64,000 nt of DNA from Deinococcus taeanensis (GTDB lineage Bacteria; Deinococcota; Deinococci; Deinococcales; Deinococcaceae): positions 1,825,001 through 1,889,000 of the forward strand of contig NZ_CP083455.1 of assembly GCF_020229735.1 (NCBI RefSeq), read 5' to 3'. This document shows positions 25,424-33,146 of the stretch, piece by piece. The notes under the pieces were generated by a model. That model worked only from the letters and a program-made list of their open reading frames with translations. It made no database searches and had not been told where the DNA came from. Positions within the stretch are counted from its first letter, which is position 1; each line of letters starts with the position of its first letter. A program made the position numbers and the translations under genes.

Positions 25424-26497
25424 TCAGGCTCCGGCGGGCGCCGTCCACTCGCGCGGCTGTTCTAGCCCCAGCAGCACCCGCCCGGCCCCTTCGGCCAGCG
25501 CCTCGAGTTCCAGTTCGCCGGGAATCACGAACACCGGCGCAATCCACGCGACCCGCCGCTCGATGCGGTCGACAAGTTCATCCCAGCGGGCAATCCCGCC
25601 GGTAATCACGATCGCGTCGGGCCGGCCGCTGAGCGCGCCGGTCTGCTCGCCGATGGCCTTGGCCGCCTGATGAACGAACGCGCCGGCCACCCGGCCGACG
25701 GCCGGGTCGCTCAAGGTGCGGGCCTCCAGTTCACGGAGGTTGGCGCTGCCGGTCAGGGCCAGGAAGCCGCCTTCGCTGGCCAGGTGACCGAGCGTGAGGT
25801 CCCCCAGCGTGCGGTGCAGCTCCAGAAGGTCACGGGCAGGCACGGGGCCGCTCTGGCGCGCACCCATGGGGCCGCCGTTGGCGCCGCTGCCGGTGGTGTC
25901 GATGGCGCGGCCGTGCTCGAACGCAGTGACGCTGGTGGTCGCCCCGAGATGCGCGACCACCACGCGGGCGTCCTGGAAGCGCCGGCCGACCTCATGCGCG
26001 GCGCGCCGGGCCACCGCGCGGGCGTTCAGTGCGTGAAACTGCCCGTGGCGCTGCACGCCACGCAACCCGGTGAGTCGCGCCTCGGGCAGCAGTTCGTCGG
26101 CACTCTGCGGGTCCACGATGAAGGCCGGCACCCCGCGCGCCTCGGCGACTGCCAGGGCCAGCGGTCCGCCCAGGTTGGGCGGGTCATGTCCGGCGTCGCC
26201 CTGCACGGCGTACGCCGCGAGGTTCGGCGTGACGCGGTACGTGCCGGTGGCGACCCGGCCGATGAACCCACCGCGGCCCACCACCGCGTCTGGCGCGGGC
26301 CAGTCCTGGGTGTGCTGCATGATGGCCTGGGTCAGGGCGGGCACCTGATCTGCGGTGGGCAGGGTGTCCAGGGGCAGTTCGCTGCGCGTCAGGTGCAGGC
26401 GCAGCTGTCCCGGCAGGGCGGGGTTCTCGCTGGGCTCGATGGCAGCGCAGGCGAGTTTCACGCCGCTGGTTCCGGGATTGATCACGTAGGCGATCAC
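25424..26497 (-). CDS. buk: Butyrate kinase (acetokinase family)
   Basis: 357 residues. Interconverts butyryl phosphate + ADP and butyrate + ATP. Acetokinase-family motifs: VINPGTSGVKLA (nucleotide), VGRGGF, VVAHLGATTSV, GSGANGGPMGARQSGPVP, and the C-terminal VITGGIARW. The length and the RGGF/ANGGPMG pattern favour Buk over AckA; branched-chain acyl kinases are alternatives. Start GTG 26497 with TACGCT eight bases upstream on the minus strand. No phosphotransbutyrylase gene is adjacent in this window. Confidence 0.85.
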   Translation of the reverse strand: MIAYVINPGTSGVKLACAAIEPSENPALPGQLRLHLTRSELPLDTLPTADQVPALTQAIMQHTQDWPAPDAVVGRGGFIGRVATGTYRVTPNLAAYAVQGDAGHDPPNLGGPLALAVAEARGVPAFIVDPQSADELLPEARLTGLRGVQRHGQFHALNARAVARRAAHEVGRRFQDARVVVAHLGATTSVTAFEHGRAIDTTGSGANGGPMGARQSGPVPARDLLELHRTLGDLTLGHLASEGGFLALTGSANLRELEARTLSDPAVGRVAGAFVHQAAKAIGEQTGALSGRPDAIVITGGIARWDELVDRIERRVAWIAPVFVIPGELELEALAEGAGRVLLGLEQPREWTAPAGA

Positions 26498-26540
26498 AAC
26501 GCCGCAGCGTAGCAGATCAGGCGGTGATCATGAGGGACAA

Positions 26541-26570
26541 GCGCCCACCCCGGCGAGGCAGGGTGGGCGC
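26541..26570 (-). terminator. Hairpin terminator between hpf and butyrate kinase genes
   Basis: A 10-bp perfect stem (26541-26550 with 26561-26570) and 10-nt loop, directly downstream of the hpf stop on the minus strand. Confidence 0.65.
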
Positions 26571-26600
26571 GGGTGAACGGAGTCCCGCCGTGGGGGCCGG

Positions 26601-27173
26601 TCAGCTGGGTTCGATCAGACCGAAGTGACCGTCGTGGCGGCGGTAGACGACGCCGCAGGTGCCGGTGGTCATGTTCTTGAACACGTAGAAGTCGTGCCCC
26701 AGCGCTTCCATCTGCGCCACGGCATCCTCCGGGCTCATGGGGCGCAGGTCGAAGCGTTTCTGCCGCACAATTTCAGGGTGGAACTCGCTCACGTCGTCCA
26801 GGCCGGCCTCCACAGCGGCCTCGGCCGGCCCGGGTTCGGGTTGTGGGGTGGTGTCGTGGCGGTGCTTGAGGTAACGGGTCTTGAATTTGCGCAGCTGACG
26901 TTCCAGAACGTCACCGGCCCGGTCGATGGCGGCGTACATGTCCGCGTGGTGTTCCTCGGCGCGAATAATGCCGTTGGGCACGTTCAGCTGCACTTCAACA
27001 CGGTTGCGCCGTCCTGCGTCACGCACGTCGCGGACTGTCAGGGTCACGCGCGCGTCGGTAATCTGGTCATTAAAGCGGTCCAGACGCGAGAGCTTCTCCT
27101 CGACGTAATCCCGCATGGCATCAGTAACTTCGACGTTCCGGCCTGACAGCTTGTAGATGTGCACGGCTTTCAC
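26601..27173 (-). CDS. hpf: Ribosome hibernation promoting factor, long form
   Basis: 190 residues. Binds the 30S decoding region and dimerises 70S ribosomes into inactive 100S particles in stationary phase. The N-terminal RaiA/YfiA domain (about 1-115: VHIYKLSGRNVEVTDAMRDYVEEKLSRLDRF, then HADMYAAIDRAGDVLERQLRKFK) and the C-terminal dimerisation domain (about 135-190, ending VVYRRHDGHFGLIEPS) are both present. GTG start at 27173 with GGAAGAGG upstream. Divergent from the TetR gene. Confidence 0.93.
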   Translation of the reverse strand: MKAVHIYKLSGRNVEVTDAMRDYVEEKLSRLDRFNDQITDARVTLTVRDVRDAGRRNRVEVQLNVPNGIIRAEEHHADMYAAIDRAGDVLERQLRKFKTRYLKHRHDTTPQPEPGPAEAAVEAGLDDVSEFHPEIVRQKRFDLRPMSPEDAVAQMEALGHDFYVFKNMTTGTCGVVYRRHDGHFGLIEPS

Positions 27174-27361
27174 CTCTTCCTTTTCCCGGAGGGTAGGGTC
27201 GGCTCCGGTGCCTCACTCTAGACGGAGCGTCATGAGAGTGTCATGCGGGCGCGCCACAGCGGCGCGCGGCATTTCACGCTATGCTCCGGGGCGGGGAGCC
27301 CCCCACGTGCATGAAGACGGTGGGGGCAGCTGACTGTGGCAGCAGGCGGTACCATAGGCAC

Positions 27362-28018
27362 GTGAAGGTCGACCGGCAGGAACAGGACGAAGCGCGGCGT
27401 GAACGCATTGCCCGGGCTGCTTTCGAGCTGTTTGCCCGCAGTGGCCTGGACGCCATCAGCGCCCAGGACATCGCCCGGGCCGCGTTCGTCAGCCGCACCA
27501 ACCTGTACCGCTACTTTCCCAGCAAGGTGCACATGCTGCTGGCGCACTTTGAGAAGGCCGTGCAGGCCAGCCGGGACGACGCCCTCGAACGCCTGCGGGC
27601 CGGCGCCAATCCACAGCAGGTGTGGGACAACGTGACCGCGCGGATGGCAGACCTGGGGGTGCGGTACCGCCACCTCGTGGGCGCCGTGGGGCAGGCGGTG
27701 CTGGGCGCGGCCCCCGACCCGCTGGACGCCCCCGGGCGGGTCGCCGCCAGGCCGGGCGACGGCATGCGCACCGGGCTGACCCTGGCCGCGCTGGTGCAGC
27801 CCGTCCTGATCGCCATGCAGCACCAGGGGCGGCTGCGGCCGGAAGCGAACGTGCAGATGCTCAGTCTGCTGCTGGTCGACGCCTTCATCCTGGCGCTCCT
27901 GCACGGCGGGCACCGCGATCAGCGCGAAGTGCTGCGCGACTGGCAGGACCGGTTCAGTCTGCTGATGCACGGGGCGCTGGCGCCTGACACCGCGGCGCGA
28001 GATGAACTGAAGGCTTGA
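27362..28018 (+). CDS. TetR-family transcriptional regulator
   Basis: 218 residues. The N-terminal DNA-binding domain (residues 8-58: [44 protein letters not shown]) is typical; the C-terminal part is Ala/Leu-rich and divergent. The start is GTG 27362, six bases after TACCAT (27350-27355), so leaderless. It converges on the CoA-transferase/thiolase operon, separated by a strong bidirectional terminator. A role in acyl-CoA metabolism is possible from position only. Confidence 0.85.
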   Translation: MKVDRQEQDEARRERIARAAFELFARSGLDAISAQDIARAAFVSRTNLYRYFPSKVHMLLAHFEKAVQASRDDALERLRAGANPQQVWDNVTARMADLGVRYRHLVGAVGQAVLGAAPDPLDAPGRVAARPGDGMRTGLTLAALVQPVLIAMQHQGRLRPEANVQMLSLLLVDAFILALLHGGHRDQREVLRDWQDRFSLLMHGALAPDTAARDELKA

Positions 28019-28038
28019 TCAAAGCGGACTGAAGAAAG

Positions 28039-28072
28039 ACTGAAGGGCGCGCCATACGGCGCACCCTTCAGT
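28039..28072. terminator. Bidirectional terminator between TetR and CoA-transferase genes
   Basis: A 15-bp stem with one mismatch (28039-28053 with 28058-28072) around a 4-nt loop lies between the two convergent stop codons. Confidence 0.8.
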
Positions 28073-28081
28073 TCGCTGAAC

Positions 28082-29440
28082 CTATAGCGTTACCGCGAGC
28101 AGCGCCTCCCGGAATGGCGCGGGGGTGGTGGCACGCACCTCGTCGAGCGTGACGCCCGGCATCAGTTCAGTCAGTGTCAGCTGGCCAGCCTGGAACTCGA
28201 AGACGGCTTTATCGGTAATCACCATGTCCACCTGTCCCCGGGTGGTGAGCGGCAGGGTGCAGTCCGGCACGAGTTTCGGGGTGCCGTCCGGGTCCGTGTG
28301 CGTCATCAGCACGATCAGCCGCCGGGCGCCGCTGGCGAGATCCATCGCCCCGCCCACGCCCAGCAGTGGCTTGCCGGGCACCGCCCAGTTCGCCAGGTTC
28401 GCGTGGACGTCCACCTGCAGGCCCCCCATCACGGCGACGTCCACGTGCCCGCCGCGGATCATGCCGAAACTGTCGGCCGAATCGAAGTAACTCGCCCCGG
28501 GCAGGGCCGTGACCGGAATCTTTCCGGCGTTCACGGGGTACTCCAGCGCGCCGCCCTGCTCGGGGGCCGGGCCCACGCCGAGCATGCCGTTCTCGGTGTG
28601 CAGGTTCACGCCGTGTTCCGGCGTGATCAGGTCCGCGACCAGCGTGGGAATGCCGATGCCGAGGTTCACGACGTGCCCGGGCCGCAGTTCGGCCAGGGCG
28701 CGCCGGGCCATGTGCAGGCGGCCCTCATCCACTTTTTTCGCGCTGCCCTGCACACTGGCGCTGCTGCCCAGATCCTGCTCGGTCAGGTGAGCCTGCACGA
28801 GGTAATCCACGTACAGCCCCGGCGTGTGCACCTGCTCGGGCGCAATGGTTCCCACCGGGACGATCTCCTCGACCTCTGCGATCACGAGATCCGCGGCCGT
28901 CGCCATGGCCCGGTTGAAGTTCTGCTCGGTCAGGCGGTACTGGAGGTTGCCTGCCTCGTCGGCGCGCCACGCCCGGATGAACGCCACGTCGCCGCGCAGG
29001 GCCGGCACGAAGATCATCTCCTGGCCGTTCAGGGTGCGCACGTCCGCGTCTGCGGCGATGACGGTGCCGGCCGCGGTGGGCGTGTAGAACCCGCCGATTC
29101 CGGCGCCCCCGGCCCGCAGCGCCTCGGCGAGTGACCCCTGCGGAATGAGCTGAACGTCCAGCCGGCCGTCCTGGGCGGCCGCCACGGCCTCGCGGTTGCT
29201 GGTGAAGAACGACCCGATGGCTTTGCTCAGCTGCCCGTTGCGCAGCAGCCGCCCGCCGCTCAGGCCGGCCTCGCCGACGTTGTTCGCCACGTACGTCAGG
29301 TCACGCACGTCCGTGTCGGCCAGCGCGTGGACGAGATGCACCGGATTTCCAGTCATGCCGAAGCCGCCCACCAGCAGCGTCTGCCCGCTGCGGACCTTCT
29401 GCGCGGCCTCGGGGGCCGTAATGACCGGCACGCGTTTCAT
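28082..29440 (-). CDS. 3-oxoacid CoA-transferase, fused alpha and beta subunits
   Basis: 452 residues. The alpha half (about 1-225: [46 protein letters not shown]) and the beta half (from about 240: [24 protein letters not shown], then [10 protein letters not shown] with the catalytic Glu) are joined in one chain, as in mitochondrial SCOT. It transfers CoA from succinyl- or acetyl-CoA to a beta-keto acid. The ATG at 29440 overlaps the thiolase stop (ATGA), so the two are coupled. Acetoacetate or 3-oxoadipate are the likely substrates. Confidence 0.88.
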   Translation of the reverse strand: MKRVPVITAPEAAQKVRSGQTLLVGGFGMTGNPVHLVHALADTDVRDLTYVANNVGEAGLSGGRLLRNGQLSKAIGSFFTSNREAVAAAQDGRLDVQLIPQGSLAEALRAGGAGIGGFYTPTAAGTVIAADADVRTLNGQEMIFVPALRGDVAFIRAWRADEAGNLQYRLTEQNFNRAMATAADLVIAEVEEIVPVGTIAPEQVHTPGLYVDYLVQAHLTEQDLGSSASVQGSAKKVDEGRLHMARRALAELRPGHVVNLGIGIPTLVADLITPEHGVNLHTENGMLGVGPAPEQGGALEYPVNAGKIPVTALPGASYFDSADSFGMIRGGHVDVAVMGGLQVDVHANLANWAVPGKPLLGVGGAMDLASGARRLIVLMTHTDPDGTPKLVPDCTLPLTTRGQVDMVITDKAVFEFQAGQLTLTELMPGVTLDEVRATTPAPFREALLAVTL

Positions 29441-30723
29441 GCGTGCACCCGCTCGATGATGGCCGCCTCGCCCTGACCCACGCCCACGCACAGGGTCGCC
29501 AGGGCGTACCGCCCACCGGTGCGGCGCAGTTCATGCGCGAGGCTGGTGACGAGGCGCGCGCCGCTCATGCCCAGCGGGTGCCCCAGGGCGATCGCGCCGC
29601 CATTGACGTTCACGCGGTCCTCCGGGAGGTTCAGTTCCCGGATGCACGCCAGCGCCTGCGCCGCGAACGCCTCGTTCAGTTCGATGCGGTCCAGGTCTGC
29701 GGTGGTCAGGCCGGTGCGGGCGAGCAGCTTGCGTGTGGCCGGAATGGGCCCCAGGCCCATCACGCGGGCCTCCACGCCGGCCGACGCGGCGCCCACCCAG
29801 CGGGCCAGGACTGGAACGCCCAGTGCGCGGGCCTTCGCGGCGCTCATGAGCACGAGCGCGGCGGCGCCGTCGTTCAGGCCACTGGCGTTGCCGGCCGTGA
29901 CGCTCCCGCCCTTGCGGAAGGCCGGCTTCAGGCCCGCCAGGGTCGCGGCGTCGGTCGCGAGGGTGAAGCTGCCCGCGCTGCGGGTCACGCGGGGATGCTC
30001 GTCCGTGTCGAACACCGTGGTGCCCTTGCGGCTCTGGAGTTCGACCGGCACGATCTCGTCACGGAACGCCCCGGCATTCAGGGCGGCGGCCGCCTTCTCC
30101 TGGCTGCGCAGCGCGAAGGCGTCCTGGGCTTCGCGGGTGATCTCACCGCCCGCGTACGCGCCTTCGCGGCTGCGCTGCACGATGTTCTCCGCGGTCTCCC
30201 CCATCGCCTCCAGCGGGAACAGCGCCTCCAGGGCAGGGTTCGGGAAACGCCAGCCCAGGGTGGTGTCGTACGCCGTGACGTTGCCGTTCGCGAACGCCTG
30301 CGCGCCTTTGGGCATCACGAGGGGCGCGCGGGTCATGCTTTCCACACCCCCGGCCACGTACACGTCGCCGTCGCCGTTGCGGATGGCGCGGGCTGCGGTG
30401 TTGATGGCCGACAGGCCACTGGCACACAGGCGGTTGACGGTCAGGCCCGCCACGCTCTCGGGCAGGCCGGCCAGCAGGGCGGCCATGCGGGCCACGTTGC
30501 GGTTGTCCTCGCCCGCCTGGTTCGCGCAGCCCAGAATCACCTCCTCGATCAGGTGAGCGTCGATGCCGGCGCGGCGGACGGCCTCGCGCACCACGAGGGC
30601 GGCGAGGTCGTCCGGGCGCACGCCGGAGAGGCTGCCGCGAATCGAGCCGATCGGTGAACGTACGGCGGAGACGATCACGACATCAAGGTCTTGCAGGCTG
30701 CTTATTACTGGGGCTTCAGTCAC
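29437..30723 (-). CDS. Thiolase (acetyl-CoA acyltransferase, PcaF-like)
   Basis: 428 residues. The nucleophilic cysteine is in [12 protein letters not shown], the His in GGAIALGHP and the second Cys in [10 protein letters not shown]. The segment [17 protein letters not shown] is characteristic of 3-oxoadipyl-CoA/PaaJ-type thiolases, so aromatic or ketone-body degradation is as plausible as acetoacetyl-CoA chemistry. The GTG start at 30723 has GGAGGGA upstream. Overlaps the CoA-transferase start by 4 bases. No other aromatic catabolic genes are visible nearby. Confidence 0.88.
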   Translation of the reverse strand: MTEAPVISSLQDLDVVIVSAVRSPIGSIRGSLSGVRPDDLAALVVREAVRRAGIDAHLIEEVILGCANQAGEDNRNVARMAALLAGLPESVAGLTVNRLCASGLSAINTAARAIRNGDGDVYVAGGVESMTRAPLVMPKGAQAFANGNVTAYDTTLGWRFPNPALEALFPLEAMGETAENIVQRSREGAYAGGEITREAQDAFALRSQEKAAAALNAGAFRDEIVPVELQSRKGTTVFDTDEHPRVTRSAGSFTLATDAATLAGLKPAFRKGGSVTAGNASGLNDGAAALVLMSAAKARALGVPVLARWVGAASAGVEARVMGLGPIPATRKLLARTGLTTADLDRIELNEAFAAQALACIRELNLPEDRVNVNGGAIALGHPLGMSGARLVTSLAHELRRTGGRYALATLCVGVGQGEAAIIERVHA

Positions 30724-30748
30724 GCTAGGTCCCTCCGGCGGGCAGACT

Positions 30749-30774
30749 GCGGGCCTCCATCTGGGGAGGCCCGC
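30749..30774. terminator. Hairpin upstream of the thiolase gene
   Basis: A 10-bp perfect stem (30749-30758 with 30765-30774), 6-nt loop. It lies between the small ORF and the thiolase gene on the minus strand and may end the former or structure the leader of the latter. Confidence 0.5.
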
Positions 30775-30850
30775 GGGGTTTGGTTCAGGCCGCTGTATTC
30801 AAGCGCGCCAGCCCCCCCGATGGGAAGGGCCGGCGGCCTGTCAAACGGAA

Positions 30851-30886
30851 CGCCGCCCCTGCCAGCTGAGAAGCGACGGGGCGGCG
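30851..30886 (-). terminator. Hairpin after the 72-residue ORF
   Basis: CGCCGCCCC (30851-30859) pairs with GGGGCGGCG (30878-30886) around an 18-nt loop, 22 bases downstream of the small ORF stop on the minus strand. Confidence 0.5.
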
Positions 30887-30907
30887 CGGCGGTGCAACAG
30901 CAAGGTG

Positions 30908-31126
30908 TCAGCCTGGACGGTTGCGGCGCAGGCGCCCCAGCACCGCGAACACCTGCCGCTGCTCTTCGGCCTGAATGGCGCGCCGCAGCGCTTCCGAGGA
31001 GAGTGGGCGCGGCGCGTCACGAACCGGCGCGGCGGAGGTCGGAACAGCCGGCCGGGACTCATCGAGGTAGGGCGTGCCCCACCGACTCCACGTCATGCTG
31101 TCCCCGTCTCTGACCTTCCTCGTCAT
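30908..31126 (-). CDS. Small hypothetical protein, leaderless
   Basis: 72 residues beginning MTRKVRDGDSMTWSRWGTPYLDESRP, with a basic C-terminus (RRAIQAEEQRQVFAVLGRLRRNRPG). The ATG at 31126 is six bases after TACGCT (minus strand 31133-31138), exactly the pattern of the other leaderless genes here, and a hairpin follows the stop. A longer reading to 31180 exists but lacks such a box. No family recognised; the C-terminal helix is positively charged, so nucleic-acid binding is a possibility only. Confidence 0.55.
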   Translation of the reverse strand: MTRKVRDGDSMTWSRWGTPYLDESRPAVPTSAAPVRDAPRPLSSEALRRAIQAEEQRQVFAVLGRLRRNRPG

Positions 31127-31312
31127 GCCTTGAGCGTAGCGACATAACTCACACAATTCTCTGACTGCCCGGTCTGTCAACTGTTCATGGCGAGGCCCGC
31201 CCGGCGCGGAGGAAGCCGTTTCCGACTGGTCCGCCGGCCGGTGGGAACGCCGTGAGTCCCCTATGAGATTCAGGTGTAAACAGCCCCGGCACGACCACGC
31301 ACCCGCCGGGGG

Positions 31313-31354
31313 TATGCTCGCGGGCGGTAAGGGGAACGGCCCACAGGCCGTTCC
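31313..31354 (+). promoter_or_regulatory. pgi promoter and leader hairpin
   Basis: TATGCT (31313-31318) is the likely -10 box. The leader then contains a perfect 9-bp hairpin (31333-31341 with 31346-31354, loop CACA) just upstream of the ribosome-binding site GAAGGGAG before the ATG at 31372. It may stabilise or gate the mRNA. Confidence 0.45.
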
Positions 31355-31371
31355 GCCGAAGGGAGACGCGC

Positions 31372-33003
31372 ATGACCATCACCGACACCGCCGCCTGGAC
31401 CGCCCTGCTCGAACATCACCGGGACCTGAGCACCACGCACCTGCGTGACCTGTTTGCCGCAGACCCGGAGCGCGGCGACCGCCTCACTGCCGAGGGCGCG
31501 GGCCTGTTCCTCGACTACAGCAAGAACCTCGTGACCGACGACACCCTGACGCTCCTACTGAACCTCACGCGGGAAGCGGGTGTGGAACGCAAACGCGACG
31601 CCATGTTCGCCGGTGAGAAGATCAACGTCACCGAGGACCGCGCCGTGCTGCACACCGCCCTGCGCCAGCCGCGCGGCGCCACGGTGCTCGTGGACGGCCG
31701 CAACGTCGTTCCCGACGTTCACGAGGTGCTGAGCCGCATGAGCGCCTTTGCCACGCAGATCCGCGCCGGCACGTGGCTGGGCTTTACCGGCCGTTCCATC
31801 CGGAACGTCGTGAACATCGGCATTGGCGGCAGCGACCTGGGCCCCGTCATGGCTTACGAGGCCCTGCGGCACTACACCCAGCGGAACCTGACTGTGCGCT
31901 TCGTGTCGAACGTGGACGGTACCGACCTCGTGGAGAAAACCCGCGACCTCGACCCGGCCGAAACGCTGTTCATCGTCAGTTCCAAAACCTTCACGACGCA
32001 GGAAACCATGGCCAATGCCCGCAGCGCCCGCCACTGGCTCCTGAACGCCCTGGGAGACGACGCCGCAGTCGCGCGGCACTTTGTGGCCGTTTCCACCAAC
32101 GCTGAGCAGGTCGCGGCGTTCGGCATCGACACCGCCAACATGTTCGGCTTCTGGGACTGGGTGGGCGGCCGGTACTCCATGGACAGCGCCATCGGCCTGA
32201 GCCTCATGATTGCCACCGGTCCAGACGCCTTTACGCAGCTGCTCGCCGGCTTTCACGCCATGGACGAACACTTCCGCACCGCGCCGCTGGAACGCAACCT
32301 GCCCGTCCTGCTGGGCGTGCTGGGCGTCTGGTACAACAACTTCTTCGGCGCGCAGACCCACGCCGTGCTGCCCTACGACCAGTACCTTCAGTTCTTCCCC
32401 GCCTACCTGCAGCAGCTCGACATGGAAAGCAACGGCAAGCACATCACCCTGCAGGGGCAGCCCGTGGACTACCAGACCGGCCCGGTCATCTGGGGGCAGC
32501 CCGGCACGAACGGCCAGCACGCCTTCTACCAGCTGATTCATCAGGGTACCAAACTCATTCCGTGCGATTTCATCGGCTTCTGCCAGACCCTCAATCCCCT
32601 GCCGCTGGAAGGCGGCGCGCCCCACCACGACCTGCTGATGGCCAACGTCTTCGCGCAGACCGAGGCGCTCGCCTTCGGCAAGACGCTCGAGCAGGTCCTC
32701 GCCGAGGGGGTCCAGCCTGACCTTGCGCCCCACCGGGTATTCGACGGGAACCGGCCCACGAACACCCTCCTGGCCGACCGCCTGACCCCGCACACGCTCG
32801 GCGCCCTCATCGCCCTGTACGAGCACAAGGTGTTCGTGCAGGGGGCCGTGTGGGACATCAACTCCTTCGATCAGTGGGGCGTGGAACTCGGCAAGGTCCT
32901 GGCCAGGAAGATTGTGCCGGAACTGCACAGTGCCACCGAACCGGAGCTGCGCCACGACAGCAGCACCAACGCCCTCATCCGCCGCTACCGCGCCCGCCGC
33001 TGA
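31372..33003 (+). CDS. pgi: Glucose-6-phosphate isomerase
   Basis: 543 residues. Converts glucose 6-phosphate to fructose 6-phosphate in glycolysis and gluconeogenesis. Signatures: [33 protein letters not shown], the [13 protein letters not shown] motif and the catalytic Glu region [10 protein letters not shown], plus the His in QLIHQGT and the final Lys in DQWGVELGK. Full length with a proper ribosome-binding site. Followed by a 15-bp terminator hairpin. Confidence 0.96.
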   Translation: MTITDTAAWTALLEHHRDLSTTHLRDLFAADPERGDRLTAEGAGLFLDYSKNLVTDDTLTLLLNLTREAGVERKRDAMFAGEKINVTEDRAVLHTALRQPRGATVLVDGRNVVPDVHEVLSRMSAFATQIRAGTWLGFTGRSIRNVVNIGIGGSDLGPVMAYEALRHYTQRNLTVRFVSNVDGTDLVEKTRDLDPAETLFIVSSKTFTTQETMANARSARHWLLNALGDDAAVARHFVAVSTNAEQVAAFGIDTANMFGFWDWVGGRYSMDSAIGLSLMIATGPDAFTQLLAGFHAMDEHFRTAPLERNLPVLLGVLGVWYNNFFGAQTHAVLPYDQYLQFFPAYLQQLDMESNGKHITLQGQPVDYQTGPVIWGQPGTNGQHAFYQLIHQGTKLIPCDFIGFCQTLNPLPLEGGAPHHDLLMANVFAQTEALAFGKTLEQVLAEGVQPDLAPHRVFDGNRPTNTLLADRLTPHTLGALIALYEHKVFVQGAVWDINSFDQWGVELGKVLARKIVPELHSATEPELRHDSSTNALIRRYRARR

Positions 33004-33015
33004 CTCACCGCCCCA

Positions 33016-33047
33016 CGCCGGAACCCTGGGCACCCAGGGTTCCGGCG
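33016..33047 (+). terminator. Terminator after pgi
   Basis: A 15-bp perfect inverted repeat (33016-33030 with 33033-33047), minimal loop CA, followed by TTC. It separates pgi from the regulator gene downstream. Confidence 0.8.
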
Positions 33048-33084
33048 TTCCCGTGCCCGCGCACACTGACGCCGCCGAATCTGC

Positions 33085-33090
33085 TATATC
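33085..33090 (+). promoter_or_regulatory. Candidate -10 box of the TnpB-like/BTAD regulator
   Basis: TATATC preceded by TGC, an extended -10-like element in an otherwise GC-rich gap. It would place transcription start near 33097 and give a leader of about 50 bases before GTG 33147. Confidence 0.45.
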
Positions 33091-33146
33091 TGGACCCTGA
33101 ACCCCGCTCAACCCCACGTTTGTTTCCCACACCCCGCCCTGCTCCG

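Noticed and set aside
30795..30812. A FadR-like site (TTGAATACAG, minus strand) before the PcaF-like thiolase gene
   Set aside because: Only the first half matches; the second half lacks GTNYAA.
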